Source: Cytophagales bacterium
Lineage (GTDB): Bacteria > Bacteroidota > Bacteroidia > Cytophagales > JAAEPT01
Reading direction: 5' to 3'
Length of the DNA stretch: 7,201 nucleotides
NCBI GenBank assembly: GCA_011524675.1
Contig: WTJX01000433.1
Coordinates: 1 to 7,201, forward strand
Made by a program: the position numbers and the translations under genes. How positions within the stretch are numbered: position 1 is the first letter of the stretch; every line of letters begins with the position of its first letter. The notes beneath the pieces were generated by a model that made no database searches, had not been told where the DNA came from, and saw nothing but the letters and a program-made list of their open reading frames with translations. Positions 1-5,463 of this stretch are shown one piece after another.

Positions 1-142
1 GTACAGAATTAAAAATGTGTTAAAATAAAAATGGATACCTAGTTATGGCATAAAAAATCTTTTTTATATTACCATCTTTTAGGCTCTCTGTAAGGACTTA
101 ATCACTTGAACTTATAATGAAATAATCATGTTAAACTAGGAT

Positions 143-406
143 ATGCGCACACAAAAAATAACCATAGATTTTCCATCAGACATTTTACTTACGCTTAATG
201 CCTCAGAAAAAGAGTTAGAACAAAATATTAAAATGTCCCTAGCTATTCGTCTTTACAAACTCCAAAAAGTAACGATTGGTAAAGCGTCTCAAATAGCAGG
301 TATAACAAGGTATGAGTTTGAAAAATTACTTTCAGAAAACGAAGTTCCGATTTCAAACCTTTCGTATGATGATGTTATTTCAGACTTGAATAAATTGAAT
401 AAATAG
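143..406 (+). CDS. UPF0175 family small protein, putative antitoxin
   Basis: This 87-residue protein looks like the UPF0175 family, a group of small prokaryotic proteins often encoded just before a PIN-like protein and predicted to be antitoxins. A short N-terminal beta strand (ITIDFP, residues 6-11) is followed by a helical part. Residues 43-70 read VTIGKASQIAGITRYEFEKL onward, the family's helix-turn-helix-like signature, with GKA at 46-48 and the AGITRYEF turn at 52-59. The start at 143 is forced: the next in-frame ATG upstream (128) meets TAG three codons later. An AGG lies 5 bases before the ATG. The stop is only 3 bases from the start of the DUF3368 gene, so the two are almost certainly co-transcribed. 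Inference: it neutralises the downstream protein and may bind its own promoter. Family assignment is fairly sure; antitoxin function is unproven. Confidence 0.85.
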   Translation: MRTQKITIDFPSDILLTLNASEKELEQNIKMSLAIRLYKLQKVTIGKASQIAGITRYEFEKLLSENEVPISNLSYDDVISDLNKLNK

Positions 407-409
407 TTC

Positions 410-910
410 ATGGCTAAGGGTTTAGTGATTGCAGATGCAGGTCCAATAATTTCATTAGCTATTATTGACCAATGGTATTTATTTGAGAGTTTATTTACTA
501 AAGTAAGGATACCTAGTGCCGTTTGGGAAGAAATTACGAGAGATGATTCGAAGCCTTGTGTAAATGAAATCAAGCAATACTTTTATGATAAAGTAGAGAT
601 AATAGAAAGTTCAAATGAACTTTTTTTTGTGATGGATTTTGGGGAATCAGAAGCTATACTACTTTACAAAGAATTATCTGCGGATTATTTGTTAATTGAT
701 GATAAGAAAGCAAGAAGTATTGCCGAAACTTTAGGGGTGATATGTATTGGTACAATTGGGATTTTGGCAGTTGCGAAAGAGAGAGGGATTATAAAAGAGC
801 TTAAACCTTTATTCGAAAAGTTACTCGAAAATAAAAGGTATTATTCTGTAACTCTTTTGAATAGTCTTTTGTCAAAATTTGGTGAAGAGCCTATATATAC
901 AAGGCGTTAA
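410..910 (+). CDS. DUF3368 PIN-like domain protein, putative toxin
   Basis: This 166-residue protein matches the DUF3368 family of the PIN-like nuclease clan. The N-terminal strand and loop read VIADAGPIISLA (residues 6-17), which supplies acidic D9. VWEEI at 39-43 gives E40/E41. DFGESEAILL at 76-85 contains the family's G-E-x-E-A-I element (E79, E81). LLIDDKKAR at 94-102 supplies D97/D98, and GTIGIL at 114-119 is a conserved turn. These acidic residues sit where PIN nucleases coordinate metal. Length is normal for the family (about 150-170) and no key position seems lost. It directly follows the UPF0175 gene. Known: PIN toxins such as VapC cut RNA; DUF3368 members are assigned to toxin-antitoxin modules mostly by gene neighbourhood. 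Inference: a cytoplasmic ribonuclease held by its partner; a non-toxic role is possible. Confidence 0.87.
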   Translation: MAKGLVIADAGPIISLAIIDQWYLFESLFTKVRIPSAVWEEITRDDSKPCVNEIKQYFYDKVEIIESSNELFFVMDFGESEAILLYKELSADYLLIDDKKARSIAETLGVICIGTIGILAVAKERGIIKELKPLFEKLLENKRYYSVTLLNSLLSKFGEEPIYTRR

Positions 911-993
911 GCACTATTAGGATTGATATGTCCTGTATTGAAAATAATTTATTATTTGCAAGTAGGTGAACAAAAATAGTTATAAATTAAGAA

Positions 994-2682
994 ATGGTTC
1001 AACTGTTTTTAAAGTCATCAAACATCAAACAAACTGATTGGGAAAGAGCGTATCAAGAAATTAAATCTATTGTTACAGCCTTTCCAACCAAGCTTATTAG
1101 ACTAGAATCTTATTATGGCTATGAAAAGAAATTGGATAAAAAGCATTTTGATCTAATTGTCGAAAAGGATACACCATTAGAACATATCTCCTTCTGGGGT
1201 GACTGGATGAGTTACACAGGGAATTGTACACTTGAGTTTTATAAAGATTGGGAGAAACATGTAGAACTTGCATCAACAGGGACAGAAATTGACCCCAATA
1301 AATCGGTTTATTGGTTTAAGCACATTCCTTATAAGAACGATGGAGATATTCCATCTGCTAATGGTATTTTTTCTCATACTGTTCATTACCTTGATACAGA
1401 GGGGGCTCATTATCAATCGGTTATTATTGCCATTGGTATTTTACTTGAAAATATGTTTCCTAATGCCGCATTCTTAACTGTTTTATGGGGGGAAGAGGAA
1501 GATTATGAAGAAGTAGAAGCAGTCATAGACTGGTTAGAACATCACTTTAAAAAACCGTTTAAAAAGCCCATTTATTTTGATAGGAAACGACTTCTTCAAG
1601 TACTAAAAAATGAATATGATAACAAAGAAGCCTTAATTTGCAGGTTTGCACATTTGTATAGAAAAAAGCATAAATCAAACATGCAATTTGCTATTCAACA
1701 TATTGGATATGAACCTACTTTATCCTTCTATTCAAAAATATTGGCAGACACAGGCTTTGGCACTTATGGGTTTTCGGACGTATTAGACCCTTGGATTAAT
1801 GTTACACAAGATTTAGAGGCTACTTTGGAATTGATAAGTAAAAGTAAAAAGTGGCTGTTGAGAGATCAAACGAATGAATACCATATCAAAGAAGCAGAAA
1901 ATTATAACTTGACTTACATCCTAAAAAAACTGCTCAATAATTATATTCTTTGGACACCTGTTCAGAGAGAAGAATTGAATCATTTTTATACTAATAAAGC
2001 TTCATTAGAGGGAAAGGAGGAAGGCATATTTGAAAGCATAAAGACAATAATGGGGTATCGAGTTGATATTGCCCCTATCTATGTAGATGAGCAAGAACTT
2101 TTTGAAGCTTTTATGTTTCATGATCCTAAAAATGGACACCAATACAGGGTAATAATTGATGAATGGAAAACAGAAAATGTAGGGAGATATGAAAAGATAA
2201 AAGAAGAAAACGAGCTACTAGAGCAACGATTTGAGGAAAAAGTAGAGATAGATTATCATAATAGCAAGGTAGATAAAAATAACACTTCAAATGAATTTGT
2301 ACTTAGTTTTGCTCCACATGAACGTTATTTTGTCCAAAAAGCATTGGATGCCAATCCTTTATTCACAGAAGCAGAACAGGCAGTTGAAGCATTTAAAAGT
2401 CGTGTTGTAAGGGTAACAAAAGATAATTCGCACCAAAATTATAGAAATGAGGTAAGAAATTTATCAAAGGAAGTAAACATCAACTATATAAAATCTAGAA
2501 TAAGAGAAATAGGGTATAGTGTCCATCCAGATTTTGAAGTGTGGTTAGCATCAATTGAGAGCGAAGAAATTTTATTTTATCTTCACTTTGCAATGGCATT
2601 GAAGTTATATGATAAAAATGACCATTTTTCTCGATTTTGTTTTTTATGGAATCGTGATTTTTGGGAAAATTGGAAATCATAA
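994..2682 (+). CDS. Uncharacterised 562-residue soluble protein
   Basis: I do not recognise this protein. It has no signal peptide; the only long hydrophobic stretch (about residues 141-165) looks like a buried helix and strand of a soluble fold. Three parts can be seen. Residues 1-200 are mixed alpha/beta with ISFWGDW at 65-71 and FLTVLWGEEEDYEEVEAVIDW at 160-180. Residues 200-390 are mostly helical and aromatic-rich. After a charged, coiled-coil-like segment at about 390-420 (EKIKEENELLEQRFEEK) comes a C-terminal helical part, 434-562, with LSFAPHERYFVQKAL (437-451), a block around REIGYSVHPDFEVWL (504-518), and the end FWENW. No nuclease, kinase or ATPase motif is evident. The start at 994 is the first Met after an in-frame TAA at 988-990. 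It lies 83 bases after the DUF3368 gene, so it may have its own promoter. The open frame is intact, and codon use shows nothing odd by eye. Confidence 0.85.
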   Translation: MVQLFLKSSNIKQTDWERAYQEIKSIVTAFPTKLIRLESYYGYEKKLDKKHFDLIVEKDTPLEHISFWGDWMSYTGNCTLEFYKDWEKHVELASTGTEIDPNKSVYWFKHIPYKNDGDIPSANGIFSHTVHYLDTEGAHYQSVIIAIGILLENMFPNAAFLTVLWGEEEDYEEVEAVIDWLEHHFKKPFKKPIYFDRKRLLQVLKNEYDNKEALICRFAHLYRKKHKSNMQFAIQHIGYEPTLSFYSKILADTGFGTYGFSDVLDPWINVTQDLEATLELISKSKKWLLRDQTNEYHIKEAENYNLTYILKKLLNNYILWTPVQREELNHFYTNKASLEGKEEGIFESIKTIMGYRVDIAPIYVDEQELFEAFMFHDPKNGHQYRVIIDEWKTENVGRYEKIKEENELLEQRFEEKVEIDYHNSKVDKNNTSNEFVLSFAPHERYFVQKALDANPLFTEAEQAVEAFKSRVVRVTKDNSHQNYRNEVRNLSKEVNINYIKSRIREIGYSVHPDFEVWLASIESEEILFYLHFAMALKLYDKNDHFSRFCFLWNRDFWENWKS

Positions 2683-2704
2683 AAGAAAGTTTAATACTTT
2701 TTTT
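2683..2704 (+). terminator. Weak Rho-independent-like terminator
   Basis: Directly after the TAA of the 562-residue protein, AAAGAAAGT (2682-2690) pairs with ACTTTTTTT (2696-2704) across a 5-base loop, with one G-U pair; the right arm is itself a run of seven T. The stem is almost all A-T, so the hairpin is weak, but the position and T-run fit transcript ending here. Confidence 0.35.
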
Positions 2705-2967
2705 GAATTGATAACGGGCATAGAATAAAGTGAAAACACCTCTGAAACTTGATGAAATCATAGGTTTTAAGCATGTAAACTACTAATCTTCAAGTACTAT
2801 GTTTTATTTTTGACCAGCCGTATATTGGAAGTAAGACTAGACGTCAATTAAATTAACTTATAAGCTCTAGACTATGTGTTTAAATCTAATGGACATACTT
2901 TTTAAGAATTAGTAAACTACCCACTTTTACAATTCGGTCAATCAATTTCATCTTTAGAATGTTGTAA

Positions 2968-2999
2968 TTTGACTTCAAAAACATAATCGCTTATATTTG
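2968..2999 (+). promoter_or_regulatory. Bacteroidota-type promoter for the DUF1080 gene
   Basis: TTTG at 2968-2971 is followed after 20 bases by TATATTTG at 2992-2999. This matches the known Bacteroidota primary-sigma consensus (-33 TTTG, about 20 bases, -7 TAnnTTTG) in full. Transcription would begin near 3006, leaving a leader of roughly 100 bases before the ATG at 3104. It is the best promoter match I found in the window. Confidence 0.6.
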
Positions 3000-3046
3000 A
3001 TTGTCTTTGTAACAAGATGGTTATATAGCAAATAATGTATTGATTA

Positions 3047-3054
3047 TATTTTTG
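3047..3054 (+). promoter_or_regulatory. Second possible -7 element, DUF1080 gene
   Basis: TATTTTTG matches TAnnTTTG exactly, about 50 bases before the ATG at 3104. No TTTG or TTG lies at the expected distance upstream, so it is a weaker candidate than the promoter at 2968-2999 and may be a chance match in AT-rich DNA. Confidence 0.25.
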
Positions 3055-3103
3055 CTTCATTCCAATAACTAGTACTACCTCACTAATTCAACTTCTCCAA
3101 AAC

Positions 3104-3877
3104 ATGATCAAATCCTATACTTTATTCTTCACCTTCATACTAATAAGTTTTTTGTCTTCCTGTAAAGGTGGTTTTAAGCCCTTGTTTGATGGGGAGTCGC
3201 TAAATGGTTGGACAACGGCACGATCTTCAGGCCAAAGCGATTATGGTCCGTTCTCAGTGAATAAAGAAGAAAAGGCTATTCATGTATATGCCGACAAAGC
3301 GGACAAATCGGAACAGCTATCAGATGTACTCTATACGGATAAGGAGTATAGCCACTTTATTTTAAGGTTAGAATATAAGTGGTTAGAAAAAAAGTTCTCG
3401 CCAAGAATAGATTGGGACCGAGATTCTGGGCTATTATTTCATATTCATGGTGATTTGACCAAAGTATGGCCTTATTGCATAGAAATGCAAATAGGAGAGT
3501 CTCCCGCAAACAAGCCGCATAAACGTGGTGCTGAGGGACGTTTCCATTCAGGTGATTTATTCGTTATTGGTAAAGGTTTAAGTACAGAGACTAGAAGGAA
3601 TGAGCATAAATATTATGAACCTACACAAGAACCAATAAGAGGAAAGTCGGTTTTCGCTTCGGCTGGAATAGAGAAAAAAGGAGAATGGAATCAAATGGAA
3701 CTCCGTGTTTATGGAGATAAAAAGGCTGTCTTTATTTTGAATGATGAGGTAGTTTTGGAAACTACTAATTTTGAATATAATGGAAAGCCGATAGGAAAAG
3801 GTCGAATAGGTCTTCAAGCCGAATGGGCGGAGATTCTTTTTAGAAATATTGAGATTAAGGAGCTTCCCATCGAGTAG
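3104..3877 (+). CDS. DUF1080 (3-keto-disaccharide hydrolase) lipoprotein
   Basis: This 257-residue protein carries a type II signal peptide: hydrophobic residues 5-17, then LSSC with the lipid-bearing Cys at 20. The mature protein begins KGG, without the acidic run that marks surface-exported lipoproteins in this phylum, so a periplasm-facing anchor is more likely. The domain (about 26-254) is DUF1080, a concanavalin-like beta sandwich. Family marks are PLFDGESLNGW (26-36), DSGLLFHIHG (107-116), WPYCIEMQI (122-130), GDLFVIG (150-156), EWNQMELRV (194-202) and GRIGLQAEWAEILFRNIEI (233-251). Known: characterised members hydrolyse 3-keto-glycosides made by sugar oxidoreductases; the Pfam family is now named for this. 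Here no oxidoreductase, TonB transporter or other glycan gene is adjacent, so the substrate cannot be inferred. It is preceded by a good promoter and followed by a terminator-like hairpin, which suggests a single-gene transcript. Domain call is strong; activity is inferred. Confidence 0.93.
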   Translation: MIKSYTLFFTFILISFLSSCKGGFKPLFDGESLNGWTTARSSGQSDYGPFSVNKEEKAIHVYADKADKSEQLSDVLYTDKEYSHFILRLEYKWLEKKFSPRIDWDRDSGLLFHIHGDLTKVWPYCIEMQIGESPANKPHKRGAEGRFHSGDLFVIGKGLSTETRRNEHKYYEPTQEPIRGKSVFASAGIEKKGEWNQMELRVYGDKKAVFILNDEVVLETTNFEYNGKPIGKGRIGLQAEWAEILFRNIEIKELPIE

Positions 3878-3890
3878 GGGAGCTTTAAGC
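3861..3890 (+). terminator. Hairpin spanning the DUF1080 stop codon
   Basis: AGCTTCCC (3861-3868) pairs with GGGGAGCT (3877-3884) over an 8-base loop, with one G-U pair and two further possible G-U pairs outside. It is the most GC-rich stem in the window. The TAG stop (3875-3877) lies at the loop edge. The tail is only TTTAAGC, not a long T-run, so termination is plausible but not certain. Confidence 0.4.
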
Positions 3891-3894
3891 TTAA
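3881..3894. repeat. Two AGCTTWA heptamers in tandem
   Basis: AGCTTTA (3881-3887) is followed directly by AGCTTAA (3888-3894). The units resemble the AGCTTAT-type heptamers in the leaders at 5421-5441 and 6105-6132. Two units are few and also contain the palindrome TTAAGCTTAA, so kinship is suggested, not proven. Confidence 0.3.
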
Positions 3895-3965
3895 TTCAGT
3901 CAAAGTCCTAAAGTTTACCGTGCTCTACTTTAAGTTTACTACCTTTCAAGGGTTGGTTCAAACTC

Positions 3966-3998
3966 ATGAAAATGAACGACTTTTTTTATCTGTTTTAG
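3966..3998 (+). other. Start-like ATG with a 10-codon ORF
   Basis: ATG at 3966 opens MKMNDFFYLF and then stops at TAG. The 13 bases AAACTCATGAAAA (3960-3972) are identical to the start region of the SRPBCC gene (6279-6291). The preceding spacer also has AGCTTWA heptamers and a TTCAAAC stretch, like the leaders further right. This may be the start of a gene whose body was lost, a short leader peptide, or coincidence. Confidence 0.25.
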
Positions 3999-4001
3999 AG
4001 G

Positions 4002-4451
4002 TTAACTAATTTCCTTTAGCTTCAGTACCGAAACAAATCTTTCCTTTAATATACGTTTAATCATTCTGCTTATGGAATAAACTATTGCTGTGCCAGTACA
4101 TAAAAAGATCATTGCAACAACCATGTTCCCATCTTTGTATAAGTAATTTGAGAACAGTAAAATGAAAAAGTAACATTTAAACCAAAAAATTGGATTAGCT
4201 GATAATTTAAATTTAATGATTGCCCAGCCATCGCTGTCTTCATACACCTCTCCATTTAGATAGGTTGTTTTGTATGCAAAATTCGAAAAACTTATAATAC
4301 TTGATAGTCCTACTTTAAAATCGTTTAAGTTTAAAAACGCCCCGTCTAAGCCACTAGAATTAAATTTACCTTCGAAAGAGTTTTTCATATCTTGAACAAG
4401 AATGCTTAGTTCCTTTTCACTGTAATAATATTTTTGTTTTTGAAAAAACAT
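4002..4451 (-). CDS. Small membrane protein, unknown function
   Basis: This 149-residue protein is read from the minus strand, convergent with the DUF1080 gene. I recognise no family. Residues 1-86 form a polar, aromatic-rich N-terminal part (KYYYSEKELSILVQDMKNSF at 7-26, and YLNGEVYEDSDGWAIIKFKL at 64-83). Two membrane helices follow, about 87-104 (NPIFWFKCYFFILLFSNY) and 110-132 (MVVAMIFLCTGTAIVYSISRMI), separated by a short turn YKDGN. A basic tail RMIKRILKERF suggests that both the N-terminal part and the tail lie in the cytoplasm. The start at 4451 is forced, because a TAA codon immediately precedes the ATG. No Shine-Dalgarno sequence or clear promoter is seen on its upstream side. It stands alone with no obvious partner. 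The regular alternation of polar and hydrophobic residues supports a real gene, but function is open. Confidence 0.7.
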   Translation of the reverse strand: MFFQKQKYYYSEKELSILVQDMKNSFEGKFNSSGLDGAFLNLNDFKVGLSSIISFSNFAYKTTYLNGEVYEDSDGWAIIKFKLSANPIFWFKCYFFILLFSNYLYKDGNMVVAMIFLCTGTAIVYSISRMIKRILKERFVSVLKLKEIS

Positions 4452-4529
4452 TTATATTGATTTTAAAAGTTCAATGATTTGAATATTTAAATTTTAGTTC
4501 ATCAATCGAACTAAGTTAAGGAGATAATT

Positions 4530-4560
4530 GGTTTTTCGTTCATTTATCATGCGAAAAACC
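4530..4560. repeat. Perfect 9-base inverted repeat, 13-base loop
   Basis: GGTTTTTCG (4530-4538) and CGAAAAACC (4552-4560) are exact reverse complements. Neither strand has a T-run after the stem, so it is not a normal terminator. It lies about 80 bases upstream of the minus-strand gene start and could be an operator or a stem in that gene's leader RNA. Confidence 0.55.
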
Positions 4561-4635
4561 CTATGCTCAAAAGCTTTTTGATACTATATAATTTTCTTCT
4601 ATGCTTCCTTTCTAGGAATAAAAATGGATATTCTA

Positions 4636-4655
4636 AAATAAAAAATTTTTTATTT
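4636..4655. repeat. Perfect 20-base AT-only palindrome
   Basis: AAATAAAAAA is followed directly by its complement TTTTTTATTT, with no loop. Such A-tract/T-tract DNA is bent and rigid; it may act as an upstream activating element or simply reflect base composition. Confidence 0.5.
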
Positions 4656-4657
4656 AT

Positions 4658-4679
4658 TGCTTTTTTGCTGAAAAAAGCA
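4658..4679. repeat. Hairpin, 9-base stem with GCTG loop
   Basis: TGCTTTTTT (4658-4666) pairs exactly with AAAAAAGCA (4671-4679) over a 4-base loop. It begins three bases after the preceding palindrome. No T-run follows on the plus strand, so terminator function is uncertain. Confidence 0.5.
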
Positions 4680-4688
4680 GATATTTAA

Positions 4689-4717
4689 TTTGACTTTTTA
4701 TCTAAAAGATAAGTTTT
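4689..4717 (+). promoter_or_regulatory. Possible promoter of the DNRLRE gene
   Basis: TTTG at 4689-4692 and TAAGTTTT at 4710-4717 (seven of eight positions against TAnnTTTG) are separated by 17 bases, close to the Bacteroidota pattern. The 6-base inverted repeat TTATCT/AGATAA (4698-4712) lies in the spacer and overlaps the -7 box, which would suit an operator. Transcription would start near 4724. Confidence 0.35.
4698..4712. repeat. Inverted repeat TTATCT-AAA-AGATAA
   Basis: Six-base perfect arms with a 3-base centre, lying between the proposed -33 and -7 elements of the DNRLRE gene and sharing three bases with the latter. Its size and place fit a repressor site; it is short enough to arise by chance. 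Confidence 0.3.
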
Positions 4718-4731
4718 ATTATCTAATTTAT

Positions 4732-4755
4732 ATGAAAAGGCTATCCTACTTATAA
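4732..4755 (+). other. Seven-codon ORF upstream of DNRLRE gene
   Basis: ATG AAA AGG begins MKRLSYL and ends at TAA. It resembles the first residues of a signal peptide but is out of frame with the DNRLRE gene 17 bases further on. It is either the displaced start of that gene after an indel or sequencing error, or a short upstream reading frame. Confidence 0.3.
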
Positions 4756-4771
4756 ACTTTTAATTGAATAT

Positions 4772-5374
4772 ATGTTATTTTTTCATTCAAATAATAAAGC
4801 TGAGGCGTTAAGTGTATCGTTTAAACCTGATGGCTTGAATAGTAAAGAGGCAATGTTAGGGTTTCATCCTGATTGGCTTAATAATAATGCACATGGTAGG
4901 TTATATTTTAGATCTTCAGAATGGACCAAAAATGGAGACGATAGAGGAGACCATCATTCAGTTATAGAATTTTTAGACTTAAAAACTTTAACGAATGTCA
5001 AAATCATTAAAGCGGAATTAATATTTCATGATGGCTCTGTCTATGACAGAAACTTAAACTCTTCTTGGGATTCTGACAATACCACATCAGTTTTTAGAAT
5101 TATAGAAGACTGGGATAAAGAACTTGTCAACGGTAGCAACCCTCCCGCTATAGATAGTTCCATAAGTGCCGAGATTCCAAGAAACAACAATAATAATGAT
5201 CTTAAAATTGCAGATGTAACAGCGTTAGTACAAATCATGGTTGATAATCCAGAGACAAGTTTTGGTTTTTACCTAAAACAGAAAGACCCTACGCATTATA
5301 GAAGCATGGTCTTTGCATCAAGCTTCGTAGAAAATAGTGAAGAACATCCTGAATTGAGGATTACATACATATAA
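4772..5374 (+). CDS. DNRLRE domain protein, signal peptide seemingly damaged
   Basis: The 200 residues are essentially one DNRLRE-type beta-sandwich module, found in secreted and cell-surface proteins of many bacteria. Family marks are a start region KEAMLGFHPDWLNNNAHGRL (25-44), SSEWTKNGDDRGDHHSVIEF (48-67), the strand IIKAELIFHDGS (78-89), EDWDKELVNGSNPPA (112-126), IADVTALVQIMVDNPETSFG (146-165) and FASSFVENSEEHPELRITY (181-199). Known: such modules are usually exported and serve as structural or carbohydrate-binding parts. Yet only 12 residues precede AEA|LSVSF, which looks like a signal peptidase I site, and they (MLFFHSNNKAEA) are too short and polar for a signal peptide. The frame is open upstream to 4736 without another ATG. 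ATG 4732, in another frame, reads MKRLSYL then stops. An indel near 4732-4790 may have broken the signal peptide. Domain call good; start uncertain. Confidence 0.8.
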   Translation: MLFFHSNNKAEALSVSFKPDGLNSKEAMLGFHPDWLNNNAHGRLYFRSSEWTKNGDDRGDHHSVIEFLDLKTLTNVKIIKAELIFHDGSVYDRNLNSSWDSDNTTSVFRIIEDWDKELVNGSNPPAIDSSISAEIPRNNNNNDLKIADVTALVQIMVDNPETSFGFYLKQKDPTHYRSMVFASSFVENSEEHPELRITYI

Positions 5375-5413
5375 AGGCATGATTATTAGACTCTTTTTTT
5401 AATCTTACTACCA

Positions 5414-5441
5414 TACCTAAAGCATTCAGCTTATAGCTTTT
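5414..5441 (+). repeat. Degenerate AGCTTAT heptamer array (A)
   Basis: Four consecutive 7-base units can be read: TACCTAA, AGCATTC, AGCTTAT, AGCTTTT. They lead straight into TTCAACTTGAATA and end about 20 bases before the start of the beta-barrel-like gene. The unit type and the following motif recur at 6105-6143 and 6209-6248. Confidence 0.5.
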
Positions 5442-5446
5442 TTCAA

Positions 5447-5454
5447 CTTGAATA
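5447..5454 (+). repeat. CTTGAATA leader motif
   Basis: This octamer lies 9 bases before the ATG at 5464. CTTGAAYA motifs also occur at 6136-6143, 6241-6248 and 6265-6272, all ahead of the SRPBCC gene, and a partial match CTTGAACT lies at 105-112 ahead of the UPF0175 gene. Confidence 0.45.
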
Positions 5455-5463
5455 TGAGAAAAC

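Larger units (their letters stand above)
2705..3103. other. Long spacer without a convincing gene
   Basis: No open frame here has recognisable protein features. The minus-strand frame covering 2495-2761 is mainly the shadow of the upstream gene. A short frame 2730-2786 (VKTPLKLDEIIGFKHVNY, then TAA) reads rather protein-like and could be the tail of a decayed gene, but a TAG at 2721 closes it upstream. The right third holds the promoter-like elements for the DUF1080 lipoprotein gene. Base composition is strongly AT-rich throughout. I see no tRNA and no clear structured RNA. Confidence 0.6.
4452..4771. other. AT-rich spacer full of inverted repeats
   Basis: No gene is supported here. The spacer lies between two divergent genes and so should hold both promoters. 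It contains four separate perfect inverted repeats (4530-4560, 4636-4655, 4658-4679, 4698-4712), a promoter-like pair for the DNRLRE gene and an aborted 7-codon reading frame at 4732-4755. I could not find a TAnnTTTG element for the minus-strand gene. Confidence 0.6.

Noticed and set aside
50..67. ATAAAAAA-TC-TTTTTTAT as a terminator of a gene left of the window
   Set aside because: The stem is all A-T with a 2-base loop, which cannot form a stable hairpin, and no upstream gene end is visible.
289..573. Minus-strand 94-residue frame across the toxin-antitoxin-like pair
   Set aside because: It is antisense to two well-supported family members and has no recognisable motif.
951..958. ATTATTTG as a -7 box for the 562-residue gene
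   Set aside because: The first two bases do not match TAnnTTTG and no TTG lies at the right distance upstream.
2495..2761. Minus-strand 88-residue frame
   Set aside because: It mostly overlaps the 562-residue gene in reverse and shows no family features; it is a shadow frame.
2730..2786. Possible tail of a decayed gene (VKTPLKLDEIIGFKHVNY)
   Set aside because: Only 18 codons, closed upstream by TAG at 2721, and no neighbouring frame continues it; chance cannot be excluded.
5041..5238. Minus-strand 65-residue hydrophobic frame
   Set aside because: It is the reverse of the DNRLRE gene; its leucine-rich look comes from the reverse complement of an Asn/Asp-rich region.
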